Below are positions 6,471 through 13,264 of a stretch of 24,056 bases of DNA, one piece after another. Source of the DNA: a virus; the IMG/VR virus record IMGVR_UViG_3300042934_000767, positions 1 to 24,056 of that record. The stretch is one strand, 5' to 3'. The translations under genes and the position numbers were made by a program. Each line of letters begins with the position of its first letter. The first letter of the stretch is position 1. The notes beneath the pieces are model-generated. The model had not been told where the DNA came from. It saw only the letters and a list, made by a program, of their open reading frames with translations, and did not search any database.

Positions 6471-6895
6471 GCGTCGTGGAGATCCGGACGCCGGCGCGCG
6501 TCGGCAACCACCGCCGGGTGCCGTGGCACCGCATCCAGATCACTGCCGGGTGCTGGCTGTGGACCGGGCCGGTCTGGAAGGGCTACGGGAAGTCGTCCGG
6601 CACGACCGCGCACCGGCACGTCTGGCTCGCGCTCGGCCGCATCATCCCCGCAGGGCTGGAACTCGACCACCTGTGCCGGGTGCCGTTGTGCGTGAACCCG
6701 CACCACCTCGAACCCGTCACCCGGGCAGAGAACGCCCGCCGCCGCGCGCTCGCGTTGGTCACGTGCATCAACGGGCACGACTACACGCCCGAGAACACCT
6801 ACATCCGTCCCGACGGGAACCGCGACTGCCGAACCTGCATCCGCGCACGCGTCGCGAAGTACCGCCGCACCCACCAGATCGGAGCAGCAGCGTGA
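6467..6895 (+). CDS. HNH endonuclease
   Basis: The 142-aa protein matches the HNH_3-type nucleases common in actinophages. Motifs in order are CWLWTGPVWKGYG, AHRHVWLALGRIIPAGLELDHLCRVPLCVNPHHLEPVTRAENARRR (the Asp-His, Asn and His of the beta-beta-alpha-metal site), and a second Cys cluster (CINGHDY...CRTCIRARV). Such proteins are free-standing homing nucleases or nicking enzymes of replication or packaging; the role here is unknown. The stop TGA (6893-6895) is part of TGAACG, a hexamer repeated at the start of the gene at 7269. See the insertion at 6893-7275. Confidence 0.88.
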   Translation: MSVVEIRTPARVGNHRRVPWHRIQITAGCWLWTGPVWKGYGKSSGTTAHRHVWLALGRIIPAGLELDHLCRVPLCVNPHHLEPVTRAENARRRALALVTCINGHDYTPENTYIRPDGNRDCRTCIRARVAKYRRTHQIGAAA

Positions 6896-6900
6896 ACGAC

Positions 6901-7242
6901 TCAGTCGTGGTCGCCGAAGAAGATCTTTCGGAACTCAGCCACGGAGACGTCGACAGGCATCCCGAATTGCATGACGGGACCTGTCGAACCCTCTGGCCCG
7001 CGGTACTGGAACGAGTATGCGCGTACAGGCTCAGGGCCGTCTTGGTTCCAGACCGTGTCGTGTCCGTCCTCCAGGAAGCCCTCGTATCCGTCGTCGGGTG
7101 TTGTCACCGTCCATCCGATCGGACGCTCGGGGTCTCGCCGAGCCGTGAACCTCACGAGGTGATCGCCGAGACGGAACACGGCATCCCCCTCAATCGGGAG
7201 CTGACGGTACGACTCAAAGACCGGGAACTCATCTTCGCTCAT
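6901..7242 (-). CDS. Orphan hypothetical protein (moron)
   Basis: The 113-aa acidic protein is encoded opposite to the early operon. It looks like a soluble beta-rich domain (DAVFRLGDHLVRFTARRDPERPIGWTV, then GYEGFLEDGHDTVW, then AYSFQYRG). It has no Cys and no membrane segment. The start at 7242 has no ribosome site but has TAGAGT exactly six bases upstream, a leaderless-promoter layout shared with four other orphan genes in this window. A plus-strand frame (6892-7272) covers the same bases; I prefer the minus strand because of its protein-like composition and its own promoter. The function is unknown. Expression in the lysogen is likely but inferred. Confidence 0.68.
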   Translation of the reverse strand: MSEDEFPVFESYRQLPIEGDAVFRLGDHLVRFTARRDPERPIGWTVTTPDDGYEGFLEDGHDTVWNQDGPEPVRAYSFQYRGPEGSTGPVMQFGMPVDVSVAEFRKIFFGDHD

Positions 7243-7248
7243 GCCCGA

Positions 7249-7254
7249 ACTCTA
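7249..7254 (-). promoter_or_regulatory. Leaderless-type -10 box for the 6901-7242 gene
   Basis: On the minus strand CCGATAGAGT precedes the ATG, with TAGAGT ending six bases before it. The same CCGATA(G)nGT-N6-ATG pattern is found at 13258 and 13591, which argues that it is a real promoter. No clear -35 element is seen. Confidence 0.6.
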
Positions 7255-7268
7255 TCGGGGGTGACTCG

Positions 7269-8303
7269 ATGAACGGGCGCGGGTCGGTGTGCGACCGCGT
7301 AGCGTGCGACCGAGTCGTGGTCGGCCGAGGCCTGTGCCGCATGCACTACCTCCAGGAGTGGCGCGCAGGCACCGTCAGCGAGCGCGCGGGACGATCGGTC
7401 GAGAAGCGGGAGTGCCCTGCTGACAGCGCTGAGCACACGCACACCCATGACGGCTGCTGGCTGGAGCACGGGTGCCGGTGTGCGCAGTGCATCCACTCGC
7501 GGAAGATGGCGACGCAGCGCCGACGCAACCGGCTGCGCGCCTACGGGCAGACGGATCAGATCGGCGGCGACCGAGTCGACGCCGCACCGGTCCGCGCACA
7601 TATCGAGCGCCTCCTCACCGAGGGTATCGGCGGCGAACGCATCGCCGAGGCCGCGGGCGTGCCGCGCTCCGTGATTCTGGACCTCCGATACGGCCGACGC
7701 GGCAAGAGGCCAGCCTCGCAGGTCCGCGTGCTGACGACCGTTCTCCGCGCCCACGCCGAACCGCTGCTCGCGCTGACTGTCGACGATATCGAGCGTGCGA
7801 TCGTCCCCTCGCTGGGGACCGTGCGTCGTCTGCGCGCGCTCGTCGCGATCGGGTGGACGCAGACCGAGATCGCCGAACGTATGAGCATGCAGGTGACGAA
7901 CTTCACCCGCCTGATCCTCGGGTACCGCCCTCGCGTCACGGCGGCAACCGCGGAAGCCGCCGACGAGCTCTTCCGCGCGCTGTGGTCCGAACCGCGCACC
8001 GGCGGCTGGAACGACCGCGCCCGGCAGATCGCCGCCTCCCGATCGTGGGTTGGTCCGCTCGGCTGGGACGACATCGACAACGACCCGGAGCCCGCATCCA
8101 TCGACGTCAGCGAGCAGACGAAGGGCGAACGCGTCCTGGAAGACGTGGAGTGGCTGCTCGAAGCCGGCGAGCCGGTGGCACAGATCACGGCCTCGCTCGG
8201 GCGGACGGCAGGCGCGATCTCGAAGCTCGCAGAGCGTCATGGCCGCCTCGATCTTGCTCGGCCGTTCTGGACCGCGGCGAACCGAGAGCAGGGCGCAGCA
8301 TGA
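7269..8303 (+). CDS. Zinc-finger and helix-turn-helix DNA-binding protein
   Basis: The 344-aa protein begins with a Cys/His module (CDRVACDRVVVGRGLCRMHY, then CWLEHGCRCAQC). It then carries several helix-turn-helix-like units: LLTEGIGGERIAEAAGVPRSVILDLRYG, LVAIGWTQTEIAERMSMQVTNFTRLILG, and near the end LLEAGEPVAQITASLGRTAGAISKLAERHG. Repeated HTH units suggest recognition of a long or repeated DNA site. Its ATG at 7269 is unusual for the operon: the natural upstream partner is separated from it by the inserted reverse gene. It is coupled to 8300 by ATGA. It may be a transcription regulator or act at the repeats in the replication gene; neither is shown. Confidence 0.75.
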   Translation: MNGRGSVCDRVACDRVVVGRGLCRMHYLQEWRAGTVSERAGRSVEKRECPADSAEHTHTHDGCWLEHGCRCAQCIHSRKMATQRRRNRLRAYGQTDQIGGDRVDAAPVRAHIERLLTEGIGGERIAEAAGVPRSVILDLRYGRRGKRPASQVRVLTTVLRAHAEPLLALTVDDIERAIVPSLGTVRRLRALVAIGWTQTEIAERMSMQVTNFTRLILGYRPRVTAATAEAADELFRALWSEPRTGGWNDRARQIAASRSWVGPLGWDDIDNDPEPASIDVSEQTKGERVLEDVEWLLEAGEPVAQITASLGRTAGAISKLAERHGRLDLARPFWTAANREQGAA

Positions 8304-8602
8304 GCATCATCAGCGAGGCTTTCAACGCCTGGCGCGAATGCCGCGCCGAGTACGACGACACGCTCTACGCGCAGTACGAAGCTGCTGAGGCCGCAACGAA
8401 CGGCGCGATGCTGAACGCTCGCGGCCGGGAGAAGCGCATCGACCCGTTCTCGCTGTTCATGGGGAACGAACGCCGCGCGCTCGCGTACGCCTCGGAGGAG
8501 CTCATCGAGCACTGGGGGTCGCACCCGCGGATCACGTTCGCGAAGTTCGAGAAGCAGTGGCAGGCGCAGCGCGAGGCCGAGCTCATCGAGGATGCGGCAT
8601 GA
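8300..8602 (+). CDS. Hypothetical protein
   Basis: The 100-aa product is coupled on both sides by ATGA. It is helical and charged (SEAFNAWRECRAEYDDTLYAQYEAAEAATNGAML), with a central RIDPFSLFMGNERRALAYASEELIEHW. A single Cys, no signal and no metal motif are seen. No family is recognised. A longer in-frame upstream extension is antisense-like noise overlapping the HTH gene and was rejected in favour of the coupled ATG. Confidence 0.65.
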   Translation: MSIISEAFNAWRECRAEYDDTLYAQYEAAEAATNGAMLNARGREKRIDPFSLFMGNERRALAYASEELIEHWGSHPRITFAKFEKQWQAQREAELIEDAA

Positions 8603-8856
8603 GCGCCACGCTCGAGGCGAACATCGCGCGGTCGCTCGCTGCGGTCGAGGAGAAGACGTGGGAGCCGAACCGTGAGGTGACTCTCGAGCGTCTTCGCATC
8701 GTCGACATGATGCACGAGGGCTGGCCGGAGTGCCGCCTGTGCGGTCAGACGGTCAACCGCCTCGACGCATTCGGGCTCTGCTCGAAGACGTCCCTCTCGC
8801 ACCAGGAGCGCCGCGGTATTCCCATGCCGAAGAAGAAGGCGGGGAGCCGGTCGTGA
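8599..8856 (+). CDS. Small Cys-containing hypothetical protein
   Basis: The 85-aa protein starts in an ATGA overlap and ends in a GTGA overlap. It has an N-terminal helix (LEANIARSLAAVEEKTWEPN), then CRLCGQTVNRLDAFGLCSKTSLSHQERRG, a possible CxxC...C...H zinc site, and a basic PKKKAGSRS tail. It is probably a small nucleic-acid-associated protein; the function is unknown. Confidence 0.65.
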   Translation: MSATLEANIARSLAAVEEKTWEPNREVTLERLRIVDMMHEGWPECRLCGQTVNRLDAFGLCSKTSLSHQERRGIPMPKKKAGSRS

Positions 8857-8993
8857 AGAACCTGCCACCGGGCGCCGCCCCGGATACCCAGCCCCACGAG
8901 CAGCGGATGCCGTGTCGTCCGTCGTGCTGCAAGACCCCGTACATGTGCGCCCGGAACAGGGCGTGCGACTGCCACCGAGAGGAGAAGCGATGA
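8853..8993 (+). CDS. 46-aa Cys-rich peptide
   Basis: It starts at GTG 8853 (GTGA overlap) and ends in an ATGA overlap with the next gene. Six Cys in 20 residues (CRPSCCKTPYMCARNRACDC) plus a His nearby suggest a compact metal-bound or disulfide-linked fold. The coupling on both sides and the dense Cys pattern support it as real. No family is recognised. Confidence 0.58.
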   Translation: MKNLPPGAAPDTQPHEQRMPCRPSCCKTPYMCARNRACDCHREEKR

Positions 8994-9364
8994 CCACTAC
9001 AGCGGTCTTCGAGCAGATCCGCGAGCGCGACGGTGGCTTCTGCCTCCTGGTGCTCCCTGGGTGCCTCGGAGAGGGCAACGTGCCACACCATCGCGCGAAC
9101 CGCGGCTCAGGCGGCTCGAAGGTGCTCGACGATCCACGCGTGCTGGCGCTCGCGTGCTCGATCTGCAACGGGCGCGCGGAGGACGCGAGTGCCATCGTGC
9201 GCGCCGATCTCATTCGCCGTGGCCTTCGGGTCGAGAAGGCAGCGACGAACGCGCAGACGCTCCAGCGGTGCATCGACACGCCCGTGGAGTACCTCGACGG
9301 CGATCGGTTCTATCTCGTGTCCGCGACCGAGCGGCGACACATCAGCGAAGGGAGGCCGTCGTGA
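8990..9364 (+). CDS. HNH-like nuclease
   Basis: The 124-aa protein has the layout of a compact HNH fold: RERDGGFCLLVLPGC, then GNVPHHRANRGSGGSKVLDDPRVLALACSICNGRAED. The His-His pair, RGxGG, the later Asp/Asn-like positions and the second Cys pair match the beta-beta-alpha-metal arrangement, although the third catalytic residue is uncertain. It lies directly upstream of the replication initiator (GTGA overlap), where phages often encode nicking or Holliday-junction nucleases. It could alternatively be a zinc-binding protein without activity. Confidence 0.6.
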   Translation: MTTTAVFEQIRERDGGFCLLVLPGCLGEGNVPHHRANRGSGGSKVLDDPRVLALACSICNGRAEDASAIVRADLIRRGLRVEKAATNAQTLQRCIDTPVEYLDGDRFYLVSATERRHISEGRPS

Positions 9365-10074
9365 GGATCCGCAGCACCAAGCCGGAGTTCTGGCGTTCGG
9401 AGCGCGTCGCGTCTGTCGACTGGCACGCGCGGCTCGTACTCAAGGGGCTCGAGTCGTACGTCGATGACAACGGCGTCGGCAAGGACGATCTCGCTCTGAT
9501 CTGCGGCGACCTGTTCATGCGCGATCTCGCTCGCGAGCCTTCGCGAACCCTCGCGAGGGTGTCCGAAGGCATCACCGAGCTTCACGCGGCCGGATTGCTC
9601 CACCGATACGAGGGCGGCGGCACGTCACTGCTGTTCCTGTCGTTCTGGGAGTCCTTCCAGCGGGTCGACAAGCCGCAGCCGGGAAGAATGCCCAGGCCGG
9701 ACGGCACTTTCAACTACAAGGATTCGCTGATTGGTGAGTCCCTCGCGAATGTTCGCGAGGCTTCGCGAAAGGTCGCTCCTGGAACAGGGGAACAGGGGAA
9801 CAGAGGAACAGAGGAACAGGGGAACAGTGGAGCAGAGGGCGCAGCCGCGCCGCTCTCCCCCTTCTGCTCGAAACACCCCAACGGCACCGAAGATCCATGC
9901 CGAGCCTGCGGCACCGCTCGCACCGCGTACGAGCTCGCGGCGAAGACGGACCGGTCCAAGCCGACGCCGGTCCCGTTCACGGTCCTCCCGGGCACGATCT
10001 GCCTCGAGGGCATGCACAAGCTGCTCGCCGACGGCACCTGCACGATGTGCACCTACCGAGCGGAGGTCGCCTGA
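9361..10074 (+). CDS. Phage replication initiator / replisome organiser
   Basis: The 237-aa product begins MRIRSTKPEFWRSERVASVDWHARLVLKGLESYVDDNGVG, the hallmark opening of a large family of actinophage replication proteins with a winged-helix N-terminal domain. RVSEGITELHAAGLLHRYE and LLFLSFWESFQRVDKP follow. The C-terminal part has two Cys clusters (CSKHP...CRACGTARTAYEL and CTMCTYR) that may load a helicase. The start is GTG 9361, in a GTGA overlap. The gene itself carries two arrays of TCGCGA sites and a run of octamer repeats (see separate entries), as expected if the origin lies inside the initiator gene. The octamers are not a multiple of three, so any change in copy number would frameshift the C-terminus. 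Confidence 0.78.
   Translation: MRIRSTKPEFWRSERVASVDWHARLVLKGLESYVDDNGVGKDDLALICGDLFMRDLAREPSRTLARVSEGITELHAAGLLHRYEGGGTSLLFLSFWESFQRVDKPQPGRMPRPDGTFNYKDSLIGESLANVREASRKVAPGTGEQGNRGTEEQGNSGAEGAAAPLSPFCSKHPNGTEDPCRACGTARTAYELAAKTDRSKPTPVPFTVLPGTICLEGMHKLLADGTCTMCTYRAEVA
9530..9557. repeat. Iteron array A (three YTCGCGAR sites, 10-bp period)
   Basis: CTCGCGAG, TTCGCGAA and CTCGCGAG begin at 9530, 9540 and 9550. Each is a perfect 8-bp palindrome and the spacing is exactly ten bases, about one helical turn. Because ten is not a multiple of three, the repeats are not a protein repeat; they encode different residues (LAREPSRTLAR). This suggests binding sites for the initiator encoded by the same gene. 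Confidence 0.6.
9742..9769. repeat. Iteron array B (three YTCGCGAR sites, 10-bp period)
   Basis: CTCGCGAA, TTCGCGAG and TTCGCGAA begin at 9742, 9752 and 9762, again at exact ten-base spacing, with a degenerate TCGCTC at 9773. The array lies 212 bp after array A and directly before the octamer repeats. Two arrays of the same core at the same period within one gene are unlikely by chance. Confidence 0.62.
9781..9836 (+). repeat. Octamer tandem repeat (GGAACAGN x6, plus one degenerate copy)
   Basis: Six consecutive copies of GGAACAG plus one variable base run from 9781 to 9828, followed by GGAGCAGA. They encode a low-complexity GTGEQGNRGTEEQGNSG linker in the initiator. The unit is relatively A-rich against the GC-rich surroundings and adjoins iteron array B. 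It could be part of an origin, or a slippage-prone tract: gain or loss of one unit would shift the reading frame. Confidence 0.85.
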
Positions 10075-10412
10075 TGGACGGCTACCTCCCCGTGAAGGTG
10101 AACGTCCCGCTGGACGACTACCGGCGCCTGTACGCCGAGGCGCACGCCGCTGGCATCACCGTCGCCGAGCGGATCGCGCAGGCCCTCACTCCGCCGGCAC
10201 CCAAACGGCATTTCCGGATGGGCCGCCCGAGCGGATACACGACTCAGCGCGGCGAGGAGATCGCGGCCGACCGTCGGCTCGGGAAGCCGTGGGAGGAGAT
10301 CGGCCGCTCGCTCGGGATCTCGGGCCGCACGGCGGGCACGTGGCACCAGAAGTACGAGAACGAAGTCAGAGAACAGAACATGCGCGACCGCGCAGGAAGG
10401 AAGTCAGCATGA
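10074..10412 (+). CDS. Small DNA-binding protein with HTH
   Basis: The 112-aa protein starts in a TGATG overlap. The first 45 residues ([32 protein letters not shown]) resemble a ribbon-helix-helix or partner-binding strand-helix unit. Residues 60-100 form a helix-turn-helix ([35 protein letters not shown]). The tail is basic. It sits between initiator and SSB, so a role in replication control is plausible. It ends in an ATGA overlap. No specific family is recognised. Confidence 0.68.
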   Translation: MDGYLPVKVNVPLDDYRRLYAEAHAAGITVAERIAQALTPPAPKRHFRMGRPSGYTTQRGEEIAADRRLGKPWEEIGRSLGISGRTAGTWHQKYENEVREQNMRDRAGRKSA

Positions 10413-10696
10413 GCGCTCCCAAGATCGGCAGCTACACGCCGAAGGAACTCAAGGACACGGTGTACCTGCACCTGCGTCCGAAGGCGTCATGGAACGGAAC
10501 CCTCGAGGGGATGACTGTGATCAAGGCGGCGAAGTCCACGGACGCCGCCGTCACCCCGGGCGACTTCATCGTGAAGCTCGAGGTCACCGTACCGGCCGCG
10601 TTCTTCATCGAGGCCATGCCGTCGGCTCGAATCACGCTCGACTCGGGGCAGATCGTCCCGGTCGAGTTCGAGCAGCAGACGGAGGACGAGAACTGA
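10409..10696 (+). CDS. Hypothetical protein upstream of SSB
   Basis: The 95-aa protein is coupled to the HTH gene (ATGA) and to ssb (TGATG). The sequence alternates polar and hydrophobic residues ([27 protein letters not shown], then [27 protein letters not shown]), suggesting a small beta-barrel or sandwich. It ends in an acidic tail. Genes just before ssb often encode SSB-partner proteins, but no family is recognised here. Confidence 0.65.
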   Translation: MSAPKIGSYTPKELKDTVYLHLRPKASWNGTLEGMTVIKAAKSTDAAVTPGDFIVKLEVTVPAAFFIEAMPSARITLDSGQIVPVEFEQQTEDEN

Positions 10697-11190
10697 TGGC
10701 TGGCGAGACCGTGATCACCGTCGTCGGCAACCTGACCGCCGACCCCGAGCTGCGCTACACGCAGAACGGCCTCCCTGTCGTGAACTTCACGATCGCCTCA
10801 ACGCCGCGCATCCGCGAGCAGACCGGCGACGCAGGGAAGGACGGCGACCCACTGTTCCTCCGCGCCTCGGTCTGGCGCGAGTTCGCCGAGCATGTGGCCG
10901 GTTCGCTGACGAAGGGCATGCGCGTCATCGCGCAGGGCCGTCTGCGTCAGCGCTCGTACCAGGACCGCGAGGGCAACCAGCGCACCGCGATCGAGCTGGA
11001 GGTCGACGAGATCGGCCCCTCGCTCCGGTACGCGACCGCGCAGGTCACCCGCGCCGCGGCGTCTGGCGGGGCTCAGCGCACGAACGCGCCCCAGGCGGCA
11101 TCGGAGGAGCCGTGGCAGACGCCAGGCGCTCAGACGGCCACCGACGCGTGGGCACCGAGCGGAGGGTTCGGCGATGACACTCCATTCTGA
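10696..11190 (+). CDS. ssb: Single-stranded DNA-binding protein
   Basis: The 164-aa protein has the bacterial-type OB fold: [29 protein letters not shown], then [65 protein letters not shown] disordered Ala/Thr-rich linker follows, with the acidic tip GGFGDDTPF, close to the DDIPF tip that binds host replication proteins. It coats single strands during replication and recombination with the annealase and exonuclease encoded upstream. The start is in a TGATG overlap, and the 3' end overlaps the next gene by 17 bases. Confidence 0.95.
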   Translation: MAGETVITVVGNLTADPELRYTQNGLPVVNFTIASTPRIREQTGDAGKDGDPLFLRASVWREFAEHVAGSLTKGMRVIAQGRLRQRSYQDREGNQRTAIELEVDEIGPSLRYATAQVTRAAASGGAQRTNAPQAASEEPWQTPGAQTATDAWAPSGGFGDDTPF

Positions 11191-11416
11191 TCGCCCGCTC
11201 GAGGCGCAGCTCGCGACCGCGCGGATCCTGCTCGCGCAGTACGCCGCGCAGATCGACGAGTACGACGGCATGAACCGGGAGCAGCGTCGCACGGAGCGCG
11301 GGAAGGATCTCTCGGCACGGATCGTCGGGCTGCGCGCTGGCCTCCGGAAGTGGATGGAACGCGCCGCCGAACTCGAAGCGGCGATCGAAACCGAGACGGA
11401 GGCGGACGGTGAGTGA
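11174..11416 (+). CDS. Small coiled-coil hypothetical protein
   Basis: The 80-aa helical protein ([25 protein letters not shown], then [29 protein letters not shown]) starts inside the last codons of ssb and overlaps the nuclease gene by eight bases. The heptad-like pattern suggests a dimeric coiled coil. No catalytic motif is seen and no family is recognised. Expression with ssb suggests a replication accessory role, by context only. Confidence 0.65.
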   Translation: MTLHSDRPLEAQLATARILLAQYAAQIDEYDGMNREQRRTERGKDLSARIVGLRAGLRKWMERAAELEAAIETETEADGE

Positions 11417-11855
11417 GCTCGAATCGATCCTCATCTCGGACGACGCCCCGGCGAAGGTCACCGAGCGCGACATGCTCGATCGCCTGAACCTGCGCTACGG
11501 GAAGTTCAACGGCAACGGCATCCGCTACACCCGCGCCGAGCATGTGAAGGTCGCCGCTGGATTCGCCGCGCAGAGGATCTGCGACTACATGGCGATGGAC
11601 CTGTGGACGGGATACGGCGCGCTGCGAGGACCCAAGCTGCACGGCCACGAGGTGAAGGTATCCCGGTCCGACTGGCTGACCGAGCTTCGCGACCCGGAGA
11701 AGGCCGAGGCGTTCCGCCGATACTGCGACTTCTGGTGGCTCGTCGTCAGCGATAAGGACATTGTGAAGCCCGGCGAGCTCCCGGCCGGTTGGGGCCTCAT
11801 GGTCGCCCACGGCCGGAGCGTGCGTGTCGTCATCCCCGCGTCGCCGAGCGCATGA
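11409..11855 (+). CDS. MmcB-like DNA repair nuclease
   Basis: The 148-aa protein starts at GTG 11409. It resembles the MmcB/VRR-NUC-like restriction-fold family: RICDYMAMDLW, then LHGHEVKVSRSDWLTELRDPEKAEAFRRYCDFWWLVVSDKDIVKPGELPAGWGLMV. The Asp in DLW and the Glu-x-Lys in HEVKVSRSDW form a PD-(D/E)XK-type active site. Phage copies occur near SSB and recombination genes and may act on recombination intermediates. The fold call is good; the substrate is unknown. Confidence 0.74.
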   Translation: MSELESILISDDAPAKVTERDMLDRLNLRYGKFNGNGIRYTRAEHVKVAAGFAAQRICDYMAMDLWTGYGALRGPKLHGHEVKVSRSDWLTELRDPEKAEAFRRYCDFWWLVVSDKDIVKPGELPAGWGLMVAHGRSVRVVIPASPSA

Positions 11856-11877
11856 ACCTCCCACAGATCGGAGCATC

Positions 11878-12492
11878 ATGAACACGATCCTCTGCGTCGT
11901 CGCCTGGCCCGGCGTTCCCTCGGTGGCACCGTGCAAGCAGTCCGACGTGCACCTGGACACGTGCCAGAACGACGACTGCCGCGGATGCTTCCCGCGACAG
12001 GCGGAGCGCGGGTTCCTGTGCGCGTCGCACTTCGACCGCGTCGAGCACGCGCTGATCCGGTGGGACGACTTCGAACGTCGCGCCGCACAGCTCGGGCTCT
12101 CGAAGGCCGTGCAGCGCGACAACGCGGGTGTCCGCACGACCGCCGAGGGGCACGTGAACATCACTGGCATTACCCTCGCGCTCGACGAATGCCTCCGCCT
12201 CCTCGGGCGCGGCATGGCCGCGGACATCAGCGCGTCCGGCTGGGTGCAGACCGAGGCCGGCGCCGCCGAGGCGATCCAATTCGCCGCAGCCGCCGAACGC
12301 GCCTACCGCTCCCACGAAGTCGAAGAACGCCCACACCGAATCCGCCGGGTCCGGTGCCCCGAATGCCAGCAGCAGATGATCTGGCACCCGCCCGCCTGGT
12401 TCGAAGGGCAAGTTTCCGTTTCATGCACGAATGAGGAATGCCACCACGTTCTCAACCAGGACGAATACGAACGATTGGAGCACGCATCATGA
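11878..12492 (+). CDS. Two-zinc-ribbon hypothetical protein
   Basis: The 204-aa protein has an N-terminal Cys/His cluster (CKQSDVHLDTCQNDDCRGCFPRQAERGFLCASHFDRVEHAL), a helical middle and a C-terminal ribbon (CPECQQQMIWHPP...CTNEECHHVLNQDEYERL). The ATG at 11878 follows CGGAG by six bases and was preferred over a start 54 bases upstream inside the previous gene. Similar Cys-rich proteins are frequent in actinophage early operons and have no assigned function. Coupled to the next gene by ATGA. Confidence 0.7.
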   Translation: MNTILCVVAWPGVPSVAPCKQSDVHLDTCQNDDCRGCFPRQAERGFLCASHFDRVEHALIRWDDFERRAAQLGLSKAVQRDNAGVRTTAEGHVNITGITLALDECLRLLGRGMAADISASGWVQTEAGAAEAIQFAAAAERAYRSHEVEERPHRIRRVRCPECQQQMIWHPPAWFEGQVSVSCTNEECHHVLNQDEYERLEHAS

Positions 12493-12710
12493 CCGGCAAG
12501 ATCATCTTCACCCCGAGCCCCCTCCAGCGCTGCGAAACCGCACTCGGCTGCGCCGACCGACCACCAGCGGACACCCTCAAGCCCGCCACCGTCTGGAAGT
12601 GCGACGAGTGCGGCCGGGAGTGGGTCGTCACCGAAGGCGCACAGTACAACGAGCCCTACCAGGCATGGCGCCGGCTGACAGAGTCGAACCGAGGAGGGCA
12701 GGACCGATGA
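12489..12710 (+). CDS. Small zinc-ribbon hypothetical protein
   Basis: The 73-aa protein carries CETALGC and CDECGREWVVTEG, a likely four-Cys zinc ribbon, and a Trp-rich C-terminal half (YQAWRRLTESNRGGQDR). It starts in an ATGA overlap at 12489. Its stop overlaps a further ATG at 12707, whose gene appears to have been interrupted by the reverse-strand cassette that follows. Confidence 0.68.
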   Translation: MTGKIIFTPSPLQRCETALGCADRPPADTLKPATVWKCDECGREWVVTEGAQYNEPYQAWRRLTESNRGGQDR

Positions 12711-12721
12711 ACGCGAACCTA
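12707..12721 (+). pseudogene. Severed 5' end of the 13654-13731 gene
   Basis: The ATG at 12707 overlaps the upstream stop as ATGA and reads M-N-A-N-L, then runs into the antisense of the inserted reverse gene. At 13654 the frame M-T-N-L-T-Y-R-E resumes. Both share CGAACCT in the same codon phase (12714-12720 and 13658-13664), so joining them restores a 26-aa frame. This end is probably a relic of the insertion. Confidence 0.5.
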
Positions 12722-13258
12722 CGAGAAGTCGACGGCGGCTCGCGGGTCATCCTGAACGAGTCGATCTGCCTGCGCAGGGTCCCGCATCCACAAGTTCACT
12801 CGCTCGTATATCAGCGCGCATGCTTCCATAAACCGATCGACATTCGGCGGATCGCCCAGGTCCACCTCTCGCGGGTAGACCGAACACCACCTCGAGATCG
12901 CAGCGACCGACACGTCACCGGCCGCGAATGCTCGCTCACCGATCACCGGCATCCGCTCGGTGACGATCGCAAGCTGCTGCCGCGCGTCCATGCCGACCAT
13001 TCGTGCCGAGAGCAACGCCGTCGCCAGATCATTCAACGCGTAGGCCAGGGGACTTCGAAGAGTGGTCGTGTTGATCTCGTTCGCGCGCACCAGAGCCGAG
13101 CTCGCCTCTTGCCACGACGTCAACGCGGCCTTCTGAGCATCGCGCGCTTCATCCCGGGATCGGCTAGCCTCGATCGCCTGCCACCAAGCGACAGCCGCCG
13201 CGCCTGCTGTCGCGATGAACACACCGAGGTTCACGATCAGGGCGGTCACGTCATCCAT
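12719..13258 (-). CDS. Membrane-anchored coiled-coil protein (moron)
   Basis: The 179-aa protein has an N-terminal transmembrane segment (ALIVNLGVFIATAGAAAVAWWQA). A charged coiled coil follows (SRSRDEARDAQKAALTSWQEASSALVRANE), then a helical domain with LRSPLAYALNDLATALLSARMVGMDARQQLAIVTERMPV. The ATG at 13258 has TAGGGT exactly six bases upstream and no ribosome site: a leaderless layout. The architecture, one anchor followed by a cytoplasmic helical domain, recurs in the products of 14417-15010 and 15068-15886. Superinfection exclusion or defence is a reasonable guess; nothing in the sequence proves it. Confidence 0.72.
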   Translation of the reverse strand: MDDVTALIVNLGVFIATAGAAAVAWWQAIEASRSRDEARDAQKAALTSWQEASSALVRANEINTTTLRSPLAYALNDLATALLSARMVGMDARQQLAIVTERMPVIGERAFAAGDVSVAAISRWCSVYPREVDLGDPPNVDRFMEACALIYERVNLWMRDPAQADRLVQDDPRAAVDFS

Positions 13259-13264
13259 CCCCGC

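Larger units (their letters stand above)
6893..7275. repeat. TGAACG direct repeats flanking an inserted reverse gene
   Basis: TGAACG occurs at 6893-6898 and 7270-7275 and brackets the minus-strand gene 6901-7242. Joining the two copies would delete 377 bp and leave the HNH stop overlapping a GTG start (GTGA) that reads in frame into the gene now starting at 7269. That is the linkage used elsewhere in this operon, so the hexamers probably mark an insertion by illegitimate recombination. Six bases alone could be chance; the restored coupling is the stronger argument. Confidence 0.5.

Noticed and set aside
11852-11881. Nine-codon frame (MNLPQIGAS) bridging two genes by ATGA overlaps
   Set aside because: It is coupled at both ends, which suggests a leader peptide, but it is too short to support. 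The overlaps may be chance, because the CGGAG ribosome site of the next gene lies within it.
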